Made by a program: the position numbers and the translations under genes
The notes under the pieces: model-generated
What the model was told of the DNA's origin: nothing
What the model saw: only the letters and a program-made list of their open reading frames with translations
The model's database searches: none
Assembly (NCBI RefSeq): GCF_030563405.1
Contig: NZ_CP130748.1
Location: 1,612,001 to 1,676,000 of the forward strand
Length of the DNA: 64,000 nt
Reading direction: 5' to 3'
From: Vibrio sp. SNU_ST1
Lineage (GTDB): Bacteria > Pseudomonadota > Gammaproteobacteria > Enterobacterales > Vibrionaceae
Part shown: in pieces, positions 28,456-37,073 of the stretch
How positions within the stretch are numbered: position 1 is the stretch's first letter
Layout of the letters: each line of letters opens with the position of its first letter

Positions 28456-28860
28456 ATGAATTCCGCTTTAACGTCAGACACACCCACAGATTTGAACACA
28501 CAGCTTGATATCGAACTTGTCGACGATAGTATTCTTCAACAAATGATTCGAGACACAAGCGCGGAAGTGATTCCTATCTTGATCGATCATTACGTTGAAG
28601 AATCACAGAATCGTATTGCCGCAATTAAACAAGCGGCGATAAGTCAAGACTCTGAATCACTTGAGTTCGAATTGCACATATTAGGAAGTACAGCACTTGC
28701 GTTAGGTAACCGACCGTTGTCAAAATTATCACGTAATCTAGAAAGGCAGTGCTTGGAGCAGCGGTATGATGTGGCCTTTAGCCAAGTCGATGCCTTATTG
28801 ACCCTTGCAGAACGCTCGATTCAAGCTCTGCTCTACAGGAAAGACCAAGGGTTTACCTAA
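28456..28860 (+). CDS. Stand-alone Hpt phosphotransfer protein, copy of the SypF-type Hpt domain
   Basis: A 134-residue single-domain histidine phosphotransfer protein. The phospho-acceptor is His74 in ELHILGSTALALGN. The whole protein aligns without large gaps to the last 120 or so residues of the hybrid kinase at 21984-24356: both share patterns like (L/I)LQQM-type starts, EV-P-LI-HY--ES--RI, LEFE-H-LGS--LALGNR-LS and a FS-V--L--LAE-S--A tail. It was probably born by duplication of that domain. It could deliver phosphate to the SypG-like activator encoded next, or compete with the kinase's own Hpt. The start at ATG 28456 is preferred over TTG 28453. Confidence 0.88.
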   Translation: MNSALTSDTPTDLNTQLDIELVDDSILQQMIRDTSAEVIPILIDHYVEESQNRIAAIKQAAISQDSESLEFELHILGSTALALGNRPLSKLSRNLERQCLEQRYDVAFSQVDALLTLAERSIQALLYRKDQGFT

Positions 28861-29049
28861 CGCTATAAGATTCAAACGTAAAAACATAGCCAGTAAGCAC
28901 ACTCTATTTAACAACTGAGATGCAAAATAACAATAGTTAACACGCCTATAAATATTGCATGCGGTAGCTAACAAATACATTGAATGAGTATTGATGCTGA
29001 TATACCACTATGTTATTGATTAGGATAAAGTTTCAAAAGGAATTTCACA

Positions 29050-30600
29050 ATGCGCCCTAAAGTATTGTTGGTTGAAGACTCCACCTCACTTGCTGTGCTC
29101 TACAAGCAGTACGTCAAAGATGAGCCCTACGACATCTTCCATGTCGAGACTGGCGCTGAAGCAAAAACCTTCATTGAAAGGCATACGCCACAACTCGTCA
29201 TTCTCGATTTAAAATTACCGGATATGCCCGGGGAAGAAGTGTTGGACTGGATTAGCGATAATGAAATCCCCACAGCAGTCGTTATCGCGACTGCACACGG
29301 TTCAGTCAACATCGCGGTAGACCTTATACAACGAGGGGCGGAAGACTTCTTAGAAAAACCCATTCAAGCCGATCGCCTTAAAACCTCAGTTCGATTACAC
29401 CTGCGCAGAGCAAAGCTCGAAAATCTCGTAGACAACATTCAAAGCAAGTTCGATCGTGACCGCTTTCATAATTTTATCGGTTCTTGCCTGCCAATGCAGG
29501 CGGTTTACAAGATCATTGATTCGGTAGCGCCAACCACTGCTAGCGTGTTTATTAACGGTGAAAGTGGTACGGGTAAGGAAGTATGTGCAGAAGCGATTCA
29601 CCAAGAGAGCCAACGCAATGGCAAACCTTTTGTCGCTATTAACTGTGGTGCTATCCCTCGAGACCTAATGGAGAGCGAGATCTTTGGTCACGTAAAAGGA
29701 GCATTTACGGGAGCGACCACTGATCGCAAAGGTGCAGCAATGCAAGCTCATGGTGGTACCTTGTTCCTCGACGAGCTTTGTGAAATGGAGTTGGAGATGC
29801 AGAAGAAGCTCCTACGATTTTTGCAGACTGGTACGTTTACTCCACTCGGTGGTAATCGCGAGATTAAAGTGGATGTCAGAATTATCTGTGCAACAAATCG
29901 CGACCCACTGGTTGAAGTGGAAGAAGGTCGATTTAGAGAAGACCTCTACTACCGTGTACACGTTGTGCCTATCGAAATGCCGCCGCTACGGGAACGAGGA
30001 AGTGACATTGTGACTTTGGCTAACCACTTTTTGAAGCTGTACGCGAAGCAAGACAAGAAGAAATTCAAATCAATAGATAAAGAGACGCAGAACCTACTTA
30101 AACGTTACGCGTGGCCAGGCAACGTGCGTCAATTGCAAAACATCATCCGTAACATCGTGGTGTTAAACAATGAAACAAGCGTGACCAAAGACATGTTACC
30201 GCCTCCAATTAATAAAGTAGAGGCAACTACAACGTCGAAATCAGTAACGCCAATTCGAGTACCTGCGTACCAAGCCGCTGTTGTTGAAGCACCAGAAGCC
30301 AAGTTGTCACCCATAACGCCAGAAGAGCTCGATCAAGCTGCAACATCAAATCAGAAGTCTACTGCGTCAAATGACCAAGGTTCTGTGTCAGATGGACAAG
30401 CATCGATGACACCGCCCTTCACTACTAGCAGTGGCGGTATTCGTCCAATGTGGCAAATAGAACGTGAAGCCATTCAACATGCCATCAATCATTGCGATGG
30501 GAATGTGTTAAACGCTGCTGTGTTGTTAGAACTTAGCCCTTCTACTGTTTATCGTAAAAAGCAGGCTTGGGAATCGGAAGATGAGTACAATCAAGCCTAG
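29050..30600 (+). CDS. sypG: Sigma-54-dependent response regulator, SypG-like
   Basis: A 516-residue NtrC-type activator. The receiver domain has phospho-Asp53 (LVILDLKLPDMPG), and the AAA+ domain (about 140-370) has Walker A GESGTGKE, the sigma-54 contact loop GAFTGA and arginine-finger FREDLYYRV. A long low-complexity linker rich in Ser, Thr and Gln (about 390-465) is followed by a Fis-type HTH at the C-terminus (NVLNAAVLLELSPSTVYRKK). It should bind the TTCYCA-N3-TGA elements and fire the three sigma-54 promoters of this locus. Overlaps the next gene by 20 bases. Confidence 0.92.
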   Translation: MRPKVLLVEDSTSLAVLYKQYVKDEPYDIFHVETGAEAKTFIERHTPQLVILDLKLPDMPGEEVLDWISDNEIPTAVVIATAHGSVNIAVDLIQRGAEDFLEKPIQADRLKTSVRLHLRRAKLENLVDNIQSKFDRDRFHNFIGSCLPMQAVYKIIDSVAPTTASVFINGESGTGKEVCAEAIHQESQRNGKPFVAINCGAIPRDLMESEIFGHVKGAFTGATTDRKGAAMQAHGGTLFLDELCEMELEMQKKLLRFLQTGTFTPLGGNREIKVDVRIICATNRDPLVEVEEGRFREDLYYRVHVVPIEMPPLRERGSDIVTLANHFLKLYAKQDKKKFKSIDKETQNLLKRYAWPGNVRQLQNIIRNIVVLNNETSVTKDMLPPPINKVEATTTSKSVTPIRVPAYQAAVVEAPEAKLSPITPEELDQAATSNQKSTASNDQGSVSDGQASMTPPFTTSSGGIRPMWQIEREAIQHAINHCDGNVLNAAVLLELSPSTVYRKKQAWESEDEYNQA

Positions 30601-31687
30601 CCAAAATGTACTTAACGTGAACCTTCACGAGATTTGGCTGTTAATCGACAGCCAAACTTTTGGAGGTATCGAAACGCATGTTCTAGAATTAGCACAAGGC
30701 CTGATGTCTGAAAGCGCTCAGTATTCAGATGCTATTAGAATCGTTCTTTTGACTAAGTTTAATCCTGAAGCGATTATCGTTGAAAAGTTGAAAGGGCTGA
30801 ACATTCCTTATAGCTACCTCTCCGATTTAGCTTCATGTGCTGCAGGTTCAAGCAGCAATAGCGCGACACAGATAAAACGTGCAGTTCAACATTATCAGCC
30901 AAGGCTTATCCATGCTCATGGTTACAAAGCCAGTTTGGTCAGCAAGCTAATAAAGCTGCCACCTCGTTTAAACAACACCAAACAGATCACCACCTATCAC
31001 GCAGGTGAAACCCCAACAGGCAAAGTATGGCTTTATGACTGGCTCGACCGTTACAGTAGCTTCCTTTCTGATCAATCGCTTGTGGTTAGTGAGAAGATTA
31101 AAGCGAAAGTGCCTTGTAAAACGTATCTACTGAATAACTTTGTCAAGGTTCCAAGCGGCTTAATAGATATACCTTCATCAAGTCCGTTGCATGTCGGCTT
31201 TGTCGGAAGGCTTAGCCATGAAAAAGCGCCTGATAGATTTGTCGCATTAGCTAAACAGTTTCCGGATATTCAGTTTGACCTTTTTGGTGACGGACCAGAA
31301 ATGGACACGTTAGTTAAATCACATACTGATAATGTCACCTTTCATGGGCATCAAACTAATATGGAAGGTGTTTGGAACCCAATCGACCTATTAATCATCC
31401 CTTCCCGCTTTGAAGGCTTACCTATGGCGGCATTGGAAGCCATGATTCGCGGCATTCCCGTTCTCGCTACCTCTGTCGGTAACTTGCCTAAACTCATCGA
31501 GCACCAAGTTAACGGCTACCTCGCCAATTCAGAAACCGAACTAGAACAGTTTTTATCTTTGTGGATATCATTGTCAATTGAACAACGTGACTCTCTCAGA
31601 AGTAACGCGATAGAAACCGTCAAAAACCAATATTCGCCACAAGCTGTTGTCCCGCAGTTGTTGGAAATCTACCAACTCGATCGTTGA
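30581..31687 (+). CDS. sypH: Glycosyltransferase family 4, SypH-like
   Basis: A 368-residue GT-B-fold glycosyltransferase. It has the N-terminal acceptor loop QTFGGIETHVLELAQ, the donor-domain start HVGFVGRLSHEKAPD (about 205) and the GT4 nucleotide-sugar motif PSRFEGLPMAALEAMIRGIP (about 268-287). It should add a sugar to the lipid-linked repeat unit at the inner membrane. Its ATG lies inside the end of sypG, so the two are co-translated. Assignment as sypH rests on position after sypG. Confidence 0.85.
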   Translation: MSTIKPSQNVLNVNLHEIWLLIDSQTFGGIETHVLELAQGLMSESAQYSDAIRIVLLTKFNPEAIIVEKLKGLNIPYSYLSDLASCAAGSSSNSATQIKRAVQHYQPRLIHAHGYKASLVSKLIKLPPRLNNTKQITTYHAGETPTGKVWLYDWLDRYSSFLSDQSLVVSEKIKAKVPCKTYLLNNFVKVPSGLIDIPSSSPLHVGFVGRLSHEKAPDRFVALAKQFPDIQFDLFGDGPEMDTLVKSHTDNVTFHGHQTNMEGVWNPIDLLIIPSRFEGLPMAALEAMIRGIPVLATSVGNLPKLIEHQVNGYLANSETELEQFLSLWISLSIEQRDSLRSNAIETVKNQYSPQAVVPQLLEIYQLDR

Positions 31688-31756
31688 TCCTAGAGTTAGT
31701 AGATAACTGGTTATTTTAGCTTGATAATTTAGCCGTTCTAGTCAGTTTTATACTGA

Positions 31757-31772
31757 TTCTCAAAATGACAAA
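31757..31772. promoter_or_regulatory. Probable SypG-type binding element upstream of the polymerase gene
   Basis: TTCTCAAAATGACAAA matches the elements before sypA (TTCTCA-N3-TGA) and lies 84 bases upstream of the sigma-54 box, the same distance as the distal sypA element. Confidence 0.7.
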
Positions 31773-31840
31773 TCTCAACTTAAGATTAAAGTCTTACTCA
31801 ATAATCCATTATTAAATCAGTTGGTTAAAAAAATGCATAA

Positions 31841-31857
31841 CTGGCACCCGCTTTGCA
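31841..31857 (+). promoter_or_regulatory. Sigma-54 promoter for the wzy-type/acetyltransferase unit
   Basis: CTGGCACCCGCTTTGCA is a full match to the sigma-54 consensus YTGGCAC-N5-TTGCW, 81 bases before the ATG at 31939. It is the best of the three in this locus. Confidence 0.9.
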
Positions 31858-31938
31858 ATATTTAACATCAGGCGTAACTTCGCCTTTAAAAGATCGTGAG
31901 CCGCGCCATGAAATGTTTATTTGCGAATAGAGGTCACA

Positions 31939-33315
31939 ATGATTAACCCTGAAGCCAATAGATTGCCAGTCATCATCACTATCAGCGCGTTGTGCGTTGG
32001 GCTTGGTGTTGTTTGGTATTTTGTGCCTCACCCTGCTGTAATTGTGGCGCTAGCTCTTGTGCCATTAGCCGCGCTATTCATATTAAACAAGACATTTTGG
32101 CTAGTTCTATTGTTCGTTGTCTTTTCATTTTTCCGAATTCACGAAGCCATTCCACAACTCTATTCGTTAAAAATACCGCTGATGCTCTCATTAGGCGCTC
32201 TGTCTGCTCTTCTTTGGCATGCATTAATCAGTAAAGAGCTTAAAATCTTCTGGCATCCTTGCTTAAATTGGCTCGCAATATTTTGGGTATTGGTTTTCAT
32301 TGGGATTATCTTCGCGTCTAACAGGCCGATAGCGCTAGCGGAATTCAAAGGCGTGTATTGGAAAATAATGGTGATGACACTCGCCATCGTTTGGTTAGTA
32401 AACAGCGCCGAGTATTTAGTCAAGACCTCAACCGCTATTATCTGTGCAGGAGCGTTAGTGGCCGGCATTGCGATTAACAACTCAATCAACGGTATTGGCC
32501 TAGTAGAAGGGAGCCGAGTAACCATTGGCCGTGATTTTGGCTCGATGTTGGGCGATCCAAATGACCTCTCTTTGGTTCTAATGTTCCCGCTAGCCTTTGC
32601 TATCAGCCAAGCGAGCACAACTGGAATCCCGCTTGTAAAACGCATATTAAGTGTCGGTGTAACTGTACTCTTGCTAGCAGCTGTCATTGCAACACAAAGC
32701 CGTGGGGGCCTACTCGGTTCACTTGCTGTTGTCGGGATTTTTGCATTTAAAGTAATACGGTCTAAATCACTGTTGATCACTTTGGGCGCTATAGGAGCTA
32801 TTGGCCTTTATTTGGTCGCAGGAATTTCAGACCGAGCATCAGGCGGAGCGGCTGAACAAGGGGTTGATGAGTCAGCTATGGGCCGGATTTACGCTTGGGA
32901 AGCCGCCTTTAAAATGGCGTTAGATAACCCGCTTACCGGAGTCGGTTTAGATAACTTCTTTTCTAACTATTTCTTCTACAGTTCCCACTGGGATGGCTTA
33001 AACCATGCTGTTCACAGTACTTGGTTTGGCGTACTCGCTGAGACTGGCTTTCTAGGGCTCATCATATTTGTGATACTGATTACCTCACTGATCAAAACGA
33101 TACGCTCGACACTCAAACAACTTTCAGAAACGACCAACACCATAGACCCAAACCTTAATGCCGCGGCGTACGCTGTATATGCAGGGTTGATCGGTACCAT
33201 CGTCTCGGGTACTTTCCTGACGCAAGGCTTCAATTGGCCTATTTATATCCTCGCGGCACTGGTTGTCGCTATCGCAAACATCTCTCAAACTGCCTGTCAA
33301 AATGAGAAAGCTTAA
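31939..33315 (+). CDS. sypL: O-antigen ligase/polymerase-like membrane protein, SypL-like
   Basis: A 458-residue protein with about 11 to 12 membrane helices and a Wzy_C/O-antigen ligase domain. Typical motifs are TQSRGGLLGSLAV (about 258) and the large periplasmic loop with AWEAAFKMALDNPLTGVGLDNF. It should polymerise repeat units or ligate the polymer in the periplasm. The start is the ATG at 31939 with AGAGG upstream. In V. fischeri the region between sypH and sypL holds sypI, sypJ and sypK; none is here. The sypL name is given on position and fold. Confidence 0.8.
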   Translation: MINPEANRLPVIITISALCVGLGVVWYFVPHPAVIVALALVPLAALFILNKTFWLVLLFVVFSFFRIHEAIPQLYSLKIPLMLSLGALSALLWHALISKELKIFWHPCLNWLAIFWVLVFIGIIFASNRPIALAEFKGVYWKIMVMTLAIVWLVNSAEYLVKTSTAIICAGALVAGIAINNSINGIGLVEGSRVTIGRDFGSMLGDPNDLSLVLMFPLAFAISQASTTGIPLVKRILSVGVTVLLLAAVIATQSRGGLLGSLAVVGIFAFKVIRSKSLLITLGAIGAIGLYLVAGISDRASGGAAEQGVDESAMGRIYAWEAAFKMALDNPLTGVGLDNFFSNYFFYSSHWDGLNHAVHSTWFGVLAETGFLGLIIFVILITSLIKTIRSTLKQLSETTNTIDPNLNAAAYAVYAGLIGTIVSGTFLTQGFNWPIYILAALVVAIANISQTACQNEKA

Positions 33316-33407
33316 AGTCTCAACTCTAACCAACTGAAAGTTATACATTTATTAAATGGCACAGTATATGAAAGTACTTCTATATAAGAAATTGGAGGAG
33401 TTTCATT

Positions 33408-34193
33408 ATGACGTCAGTATCCATACATCAATTCAAACATTGGCTTAAGTTTCACCCTAATTCTCGAATTAGAAATGTGTTTTTCATTTTGAAAAATATC
33501 AGAAGCGCAGAGCTACCTACCCCACAAGTGCTTAATCGCTGCCTATATCAAGGACACAAGCTTGTCGTAAATTTGGTTTCAGGACTTACTCGATTTTTCT
33601 ACTGGACACCAGCTTTTAAAGGTCGACTGACTCAGTGTGGCAAACGTCTCTATTTGTACGGAGGCCTTCCTTTCGTTAGCGGCCCTGTACAAATTTCGAT
33701 TGGCGATAACTGCCGAATTTCTGGCCACACTACCTTTTCAGGTTGTACACAACCACTTGAAGGCTTGGAACACCCACTACTGTCGATTGGCAACAATGTC
33801 GACATCGGCTGGCAATCGACTATTGCTGTCGGAGGTAAAGTGGTTATCTCCGACAACGTGAGAATTGCTGGCGGCGCTTTCCTATTTGGATACTCTGGTC
33901 ACCCGCTTGATGCAAAACGTCGAGCACTAGGTGAAGGTGATGACCCTCAGCAAATCGGTGACATCATTCTTGAACCCGATGTGTGGCTAGGCACTAATGT
34001 GACGGTTAAAGGTGGCGTAACCATCGGCGAAGGTGCCGTTATAGCCGCAGGCAGCGTGGTAACAAAGAGTATCCCTCCCTTTACAATCGCAGGGGGAAAT
34101 CCAGCTCGAGTTGTGGGACAGATTAAATCCGTAGAAGTGGCTGAATCTGATGTGTTCGATTCGTTTGAAACTCGTGGGGGCGACCATGCGTGA
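33408..34193 (+). CDS. sypM: Left-handed beta-helix acetyltransferase, SypM-like
   Basis: A 261-residue acyltransferase of the hexapeptide (LbetaH) family. The N-terminal 90 residues are helical. From about 100 come imperfect hexad repeats such as ISIGDNCRISG, LSIGNNVDIGWQS, VVISDNVRIAGG and DVWLGTNVTVKGGVTIGEGAVIAAGSVVTK (quoted in part), ending GGNPARVVG. It probably acetylates the polysaccharide. GGAGG lies before the ATG at about 33393-33397. The last 8 bases overlap the next gene. Confidence 0.85.
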   Translation: MTSVSIHQFKHWLKFHPNSRIRNVFFILKNIRSAELPTPQVLNRCLYQGHKLVVNLVSGLTRFFYWTPAFKGRLTQCGKRLYLYGGLPFVSGPVQISIGDNCRISGHTTFSGCTQPLEGLEHPLLSIGNNVDIGWQSTIAVGGKVVISDNVRIAGGAFLFGYSGHPLDAKRRALGEGDDPQQIGDIILEPDVWLGTNVTVKGGVTIGEGAVIAAGSVVTKSIPPFTIAGGNPARVVGQIKSVEVAESDVFDSFETRGGDHA

Positions 34194-35322
34194 CTTAATC
34201 GTATTTGGTGAAGACTTCGGTGGACTGCCTTCATCAACTCAACACTTAGTTCGCCAACTAGCTAAACAGCACAAAGTATTATGGGTCAATTCTATTGGCC
34301 TTAGACAGCCAAGGTTGTCAGCTAAAGATATCACTCGTGCTTTCAACAAACTGACAGGACGAAGCAACGCTGTCACTCAAAACATGCTAGGTTCTCAAAA
34401 CGTCGTTGATTCAAACGACCATGCCAACATAAGAGTCGTGAACTTAAAAACCATTCCGGCGCCTTCTTCCAAGTTGTCTAGAAAACTGGCTCAGCACATG
34501 ATGTTACGTCAGTTAAAGCCCGTTATAGCTGAACTGAACTTGAATTCTCCTATTCTGTGGACTTCCCTTCCGACCGCTGTTGATTTATGCGGACACTTAG
34601 GTGAATCATCTGTGGTTTATTACTGCGGTGACGACTTTAGCGCACTCGCAGGTGTTGACCATGACACCGTTGCACAACACGAATCTAAGTTGATAGATAA
34701 GGCGACTCTCATATTCGCAGCAAGCAAAAAATTGATGGATAAATTTCCAAAGCACAAAGTTCACTTACTACCACATGGTGTAGACACAAATTTATTTTCA
34801 ACACCAGTACCAAGAGCAAAAGATTTACCAAGTAACCACCGCCCTATCGCTGGTTTTTATGGCAGTCTTTCGAAGTGGCTCGATTATGAAATGATTGATC
34901 ATGTTGCGAATGCGATGCCAGAATGGGATTTTGTTTTCATTGGCCCGAATGAGCTTGATACGCTCATGCTACCTAAGTTGGATAACGTACATTACCTTGG
35001 CCCTCGTCCACATCACATGTTGCCAAGCTATTCTCAACACTGGGATGTAAGCCTACTGCCGTTTGTTGATAATGAGCAGATACGCGCTTGCAGCCCATTG
35101 AAGCTAATGGAATACCTTGCAGCAGGTAAGCCTATTATCACAACGCCGTTCCCTGCTTTGCTTGCATATAAAGAACACGTAACCACCGTAGGCAGTGCAA
35201 ACCAAATGATTTGGGCACTTGACCATACGCGTCATCTGACCAATCCCCCCATCTCTGTCGTCGAAAAAGATAGCTGGCAAAACCGCGGTAACTTCGTACA
35301 TTGGATGTTGGAGCTATTATGA
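34186..35322 (+). CDS. sypN: Glycosyltransferase (GT-B fold), SypN-like
   Basis: A 378-residue GT-B glycosyltransferase related to TuaH-type enzymes. It starts MRDLIVFGEDFGGLPSS and has VVYYCGDDFSAL (about 144-155), LPHGVDTNLF, IAGFYGSLSKWLDYEM (about 223) and a donor-site region CSPLKLMEYLAAGKPIITTP (about 304-323). I use the ATG at 34186, which overlaps the acetyltransferase stop; the longer frame from 34150 lies wholly inside that gene. Overlaps the next gene by 4 bases. Confidence 0.83.
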   Translation: MRDLIVFGEDFGGLPSSTQHLVRQLAKQHKVLWVNSIGLRQPRLSAKDITRAFNKLTGRSNAVTQNMLGSQNVVDSNDHANIRVVNLKTIPAPSSKLSRKLAQHMMLRQLKPVIAELNLNSPILWTSLPTAVDLCGHLGESSVVYYCGDDFSALAGVDHDTVAQHESKLIDKATLIFAASKKLMDKFPKHKVHLLPHGVDTNLFSTPVPRAKDLPSNHRPIAGFYGSLSKWLDYEMIDHVANAMPEWDFVFIGPNELDTLMLPKLDNVHYLGPRPHHMLPSYSQHWDVSLLPFVDNEQIRACSPLKLMEYLAAGKPIITTPFPALLAYKEHVTTVGSANQMIWALDHTRHLTNPPISVVEKDSWQNRGNFVHWMLELL

Positions 35323-36743
35323 ATAATCTGAAATTACGGTTATTGCTCATCTTGAACGCAATGTGGCGCCAACGCTACGTGATTGTACTACCTATTCTAA
35401 TTTTGCCTTTTGTCGGCTTTGGGGTGAGTAAATTGGCCCCGACCAAATATGACGCACATACCAGTATGTTGATTCAAGAAACCGCTAAGATGAACCCATT
35501 CTTGGAAGATATCGCCGTATCGACCATGCTAAAAGATCGACTTAATGCACTGAGAACACTGCTTCACAGCCGTCATGTTCTTTACTCTGTGGCTGAAGAA
35601 CTGCAACTCATCCCCCCGAAGATGTCAGAATTAGAGAAAGAAGAAATCATCACCGACTTATCACAACGTTTATTGGTTACTCAGCTAGGAAAAGACTTTT
35701 TGAAGATCAGTTTAACCTCTAATACTCCGGTCGGAATGGAGCAAACCTTACGTTCGGTAAGTGAGCATTTCATTGAACAATTACTTGCACCAGAACGATC
35801 TTCAATTGAGGATTCAAGTAGCTTTCTGAAAATTCATATAGACAAGCGTCGTATTGAGCTTGAAAAAGCGGAAGAAGCATTAGCCTTGTACATGAACGAA
35901 AACATGCAGTCGACACCGGAAGTACAAAGCCAGAGTTTGAATCGTTTAGCATCACTTAAACAAAGCCTAGCCGAGAAAGAAGCAGAGTTATCGGGCGTTG
36001 AAAAAAGTTTGGGGTCAATTGACCAACAGCTTTCTAAAACCAACCCTGTAATCGGTCGAATAGAAGACCAGATCATAGACTTCCGTAGTGAACTGACTCT
36101 GCTTCAAGCAAAGTACACAAATAAACACAGTGCCGTACAGGCTAAAGTTCGTGAGCTAGAAAGGCTCGAAAAGGAAAGAGCAACTTTACTTGAAGTGACA
36201 CAGCCAACTATGAACAGTGACCAACTTTGGGATATCGCAAGTAGTACAACACTCAGTAAGCTTTCCGATACCCAACCACTTTTAGTCACACAACTACACA
36301 GCTTACAGTTAGTTCGATCTCGCTTTGAATCTTTAACTGAAGAAACAAAAAGCCTACGCACTATGGTTTTTGAACTAGAGCACAAGGCCAACAATTTTGG
36401 TGAAAACGCTAAAGAAATGTATCGCCTTAAGCGACATGTTGAAATCAAGCGTCAGCTATACGATGAACTGAGTGAACGTTATGAAATGGCTCAGCTAACC
36501 GGTTCATTAGGTGTGTTCGAGCAAAACAAGCGGGTAAAGATAATCGATTTACCTTTCACTCCTAGTATGAAATCTAACATGCCGACATTTATCTTCATTC
36601 TCGCTGGATTCGCCGCAGGTATAGGATTGGGGATTGGCTTAGCCGTACTATTTGAGCTGTTCGACTCTTCAATCAAACGCAAAGATGAAGTCGAAGATAT
36701 TTTGGGTGTTCCGGTAATTACAGTGATCCCTAAAATGAGCTAA
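35319..36743 (+). CDS. sypO: Chain-length determinant (Wzz/Wzc membrane domain), SypO-like
   Basis: A 474-residue PCP-type inner membrane protein. It has TM1 at about 17-38 (VIVLPILILPFVGFGV), a long periplasmic coiled coil (about 150-400) and TM2 near 425-447. A short cytoplasmic tail has no kinase domain and ends DEVEDILGVPVITVIPKMS, the usual link into a Wzc kinase. The kinase-like part is the separate SypD protein. The ATG at 35319 has GGAG 5 bases upstream and overlaps the sypN stop (ATGA). It sets polymer length and contacts the SypC-type exporter. Confidence 0.88.
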   Translation: MNNLKLRLLLILNAMWRQRYVIVLPILILPFVGFGVSKLAPTKYDAHTSMLIQETAKMNPFLEDIAVSTMLKDRLNALRTLLHSRHVLYSVAEELQLIPPKMSELEKEEIITDLSQRLLVTQLGKDFLKISLTSNTPVGMEQTLRSVSEHFIEQLLAPERSSIEDSSSFLKIHIDKRRIELEKAEEALALYMNENMQSTPEVQSQSLNRLASLKQSLAEKEAELSGVEKSLGSIDQQLSKTNPVIGRIEDQIIDFRSELTLLQAKYTNKHSAVQAKVRELERLEKERATLLEVTQPTMNSDQLWDIASSTTLSKLSDTQPLLVTQLHSLQLVRSRFESLTEETKSLRTMVFELEHKANNFGENAKEMYRLKRHVEIKRQLYDELSERYEMAQLTGSLGVFEQNKRVKIIDLPFTPSMKSNMPTFIFILAGFAAGIGLGIGLAVLFELFDSSIKRKDEVEDILGVPVITVIPKMS

Positions 36744-36894
36744 TCAATTTTTGAACTCCCGTTCACGGAGCATTTATTAGCCATGACAATATGCTCCAAG
36801 TAATATGTACCAAAACAACATCTATTAAAAACGCGAACACCCGACTGGTGTTCCTCTTTTCTAAAAGACCCTTTTCATTCGTATTTTGTTTTGA

Positions 36895-36910
36895 TTCCCA
36901 TTTTGACAAA
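36895..36910. promoter_or_regulatory. Probable SypG-type binding element upstream of sypP
   Basis: TTCCCATTTTGACAAA shares the TTCYCA-N3-TGACAAA core with the element at 31757-31772 and lies 72 bases upstream of the sigma-54 box. Confidence 0.68.
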
Positions 36911-36966
36911 TGAAATCCCCACTAAGACAGTGTCATATAACCCACTGATAAATAACAACTATAATT

Positions 36967-36983
36967 TTGGCACAACTCCTGCA
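36967..36983 (+). promoter_or_regulatory. Sigma-54 promoter for sypPQR
   Basis: TTGGCACAACTCCTGCA fits YTGGCAC-N5-TTGCW with GG and GC 10 bases apart, 90 bases before the sypP ATG. The rest of the 330-base intergenic stretch (36744-37073) shows nothing else apart from the upstream element. Confidence 0.85.
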
Positions 36984-37073
36984 AACTCACTATATAGATA
37001 AGCGCTTTGACCAAATCACTTAAAGCGAAACGTCAGAAAGGAAAACCATAATAACTAAGGCAGGGACCAAATT

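Noticed and set aside
33354..33370. ATGGCACAGTATATGAA upstream of the acetyltransferase gene as a fourth sigma-54 promoter
   Set aside because: The -24 half looks right but the -12 half lacks the essential GC, and no TTCYCA-type element lies upstream.
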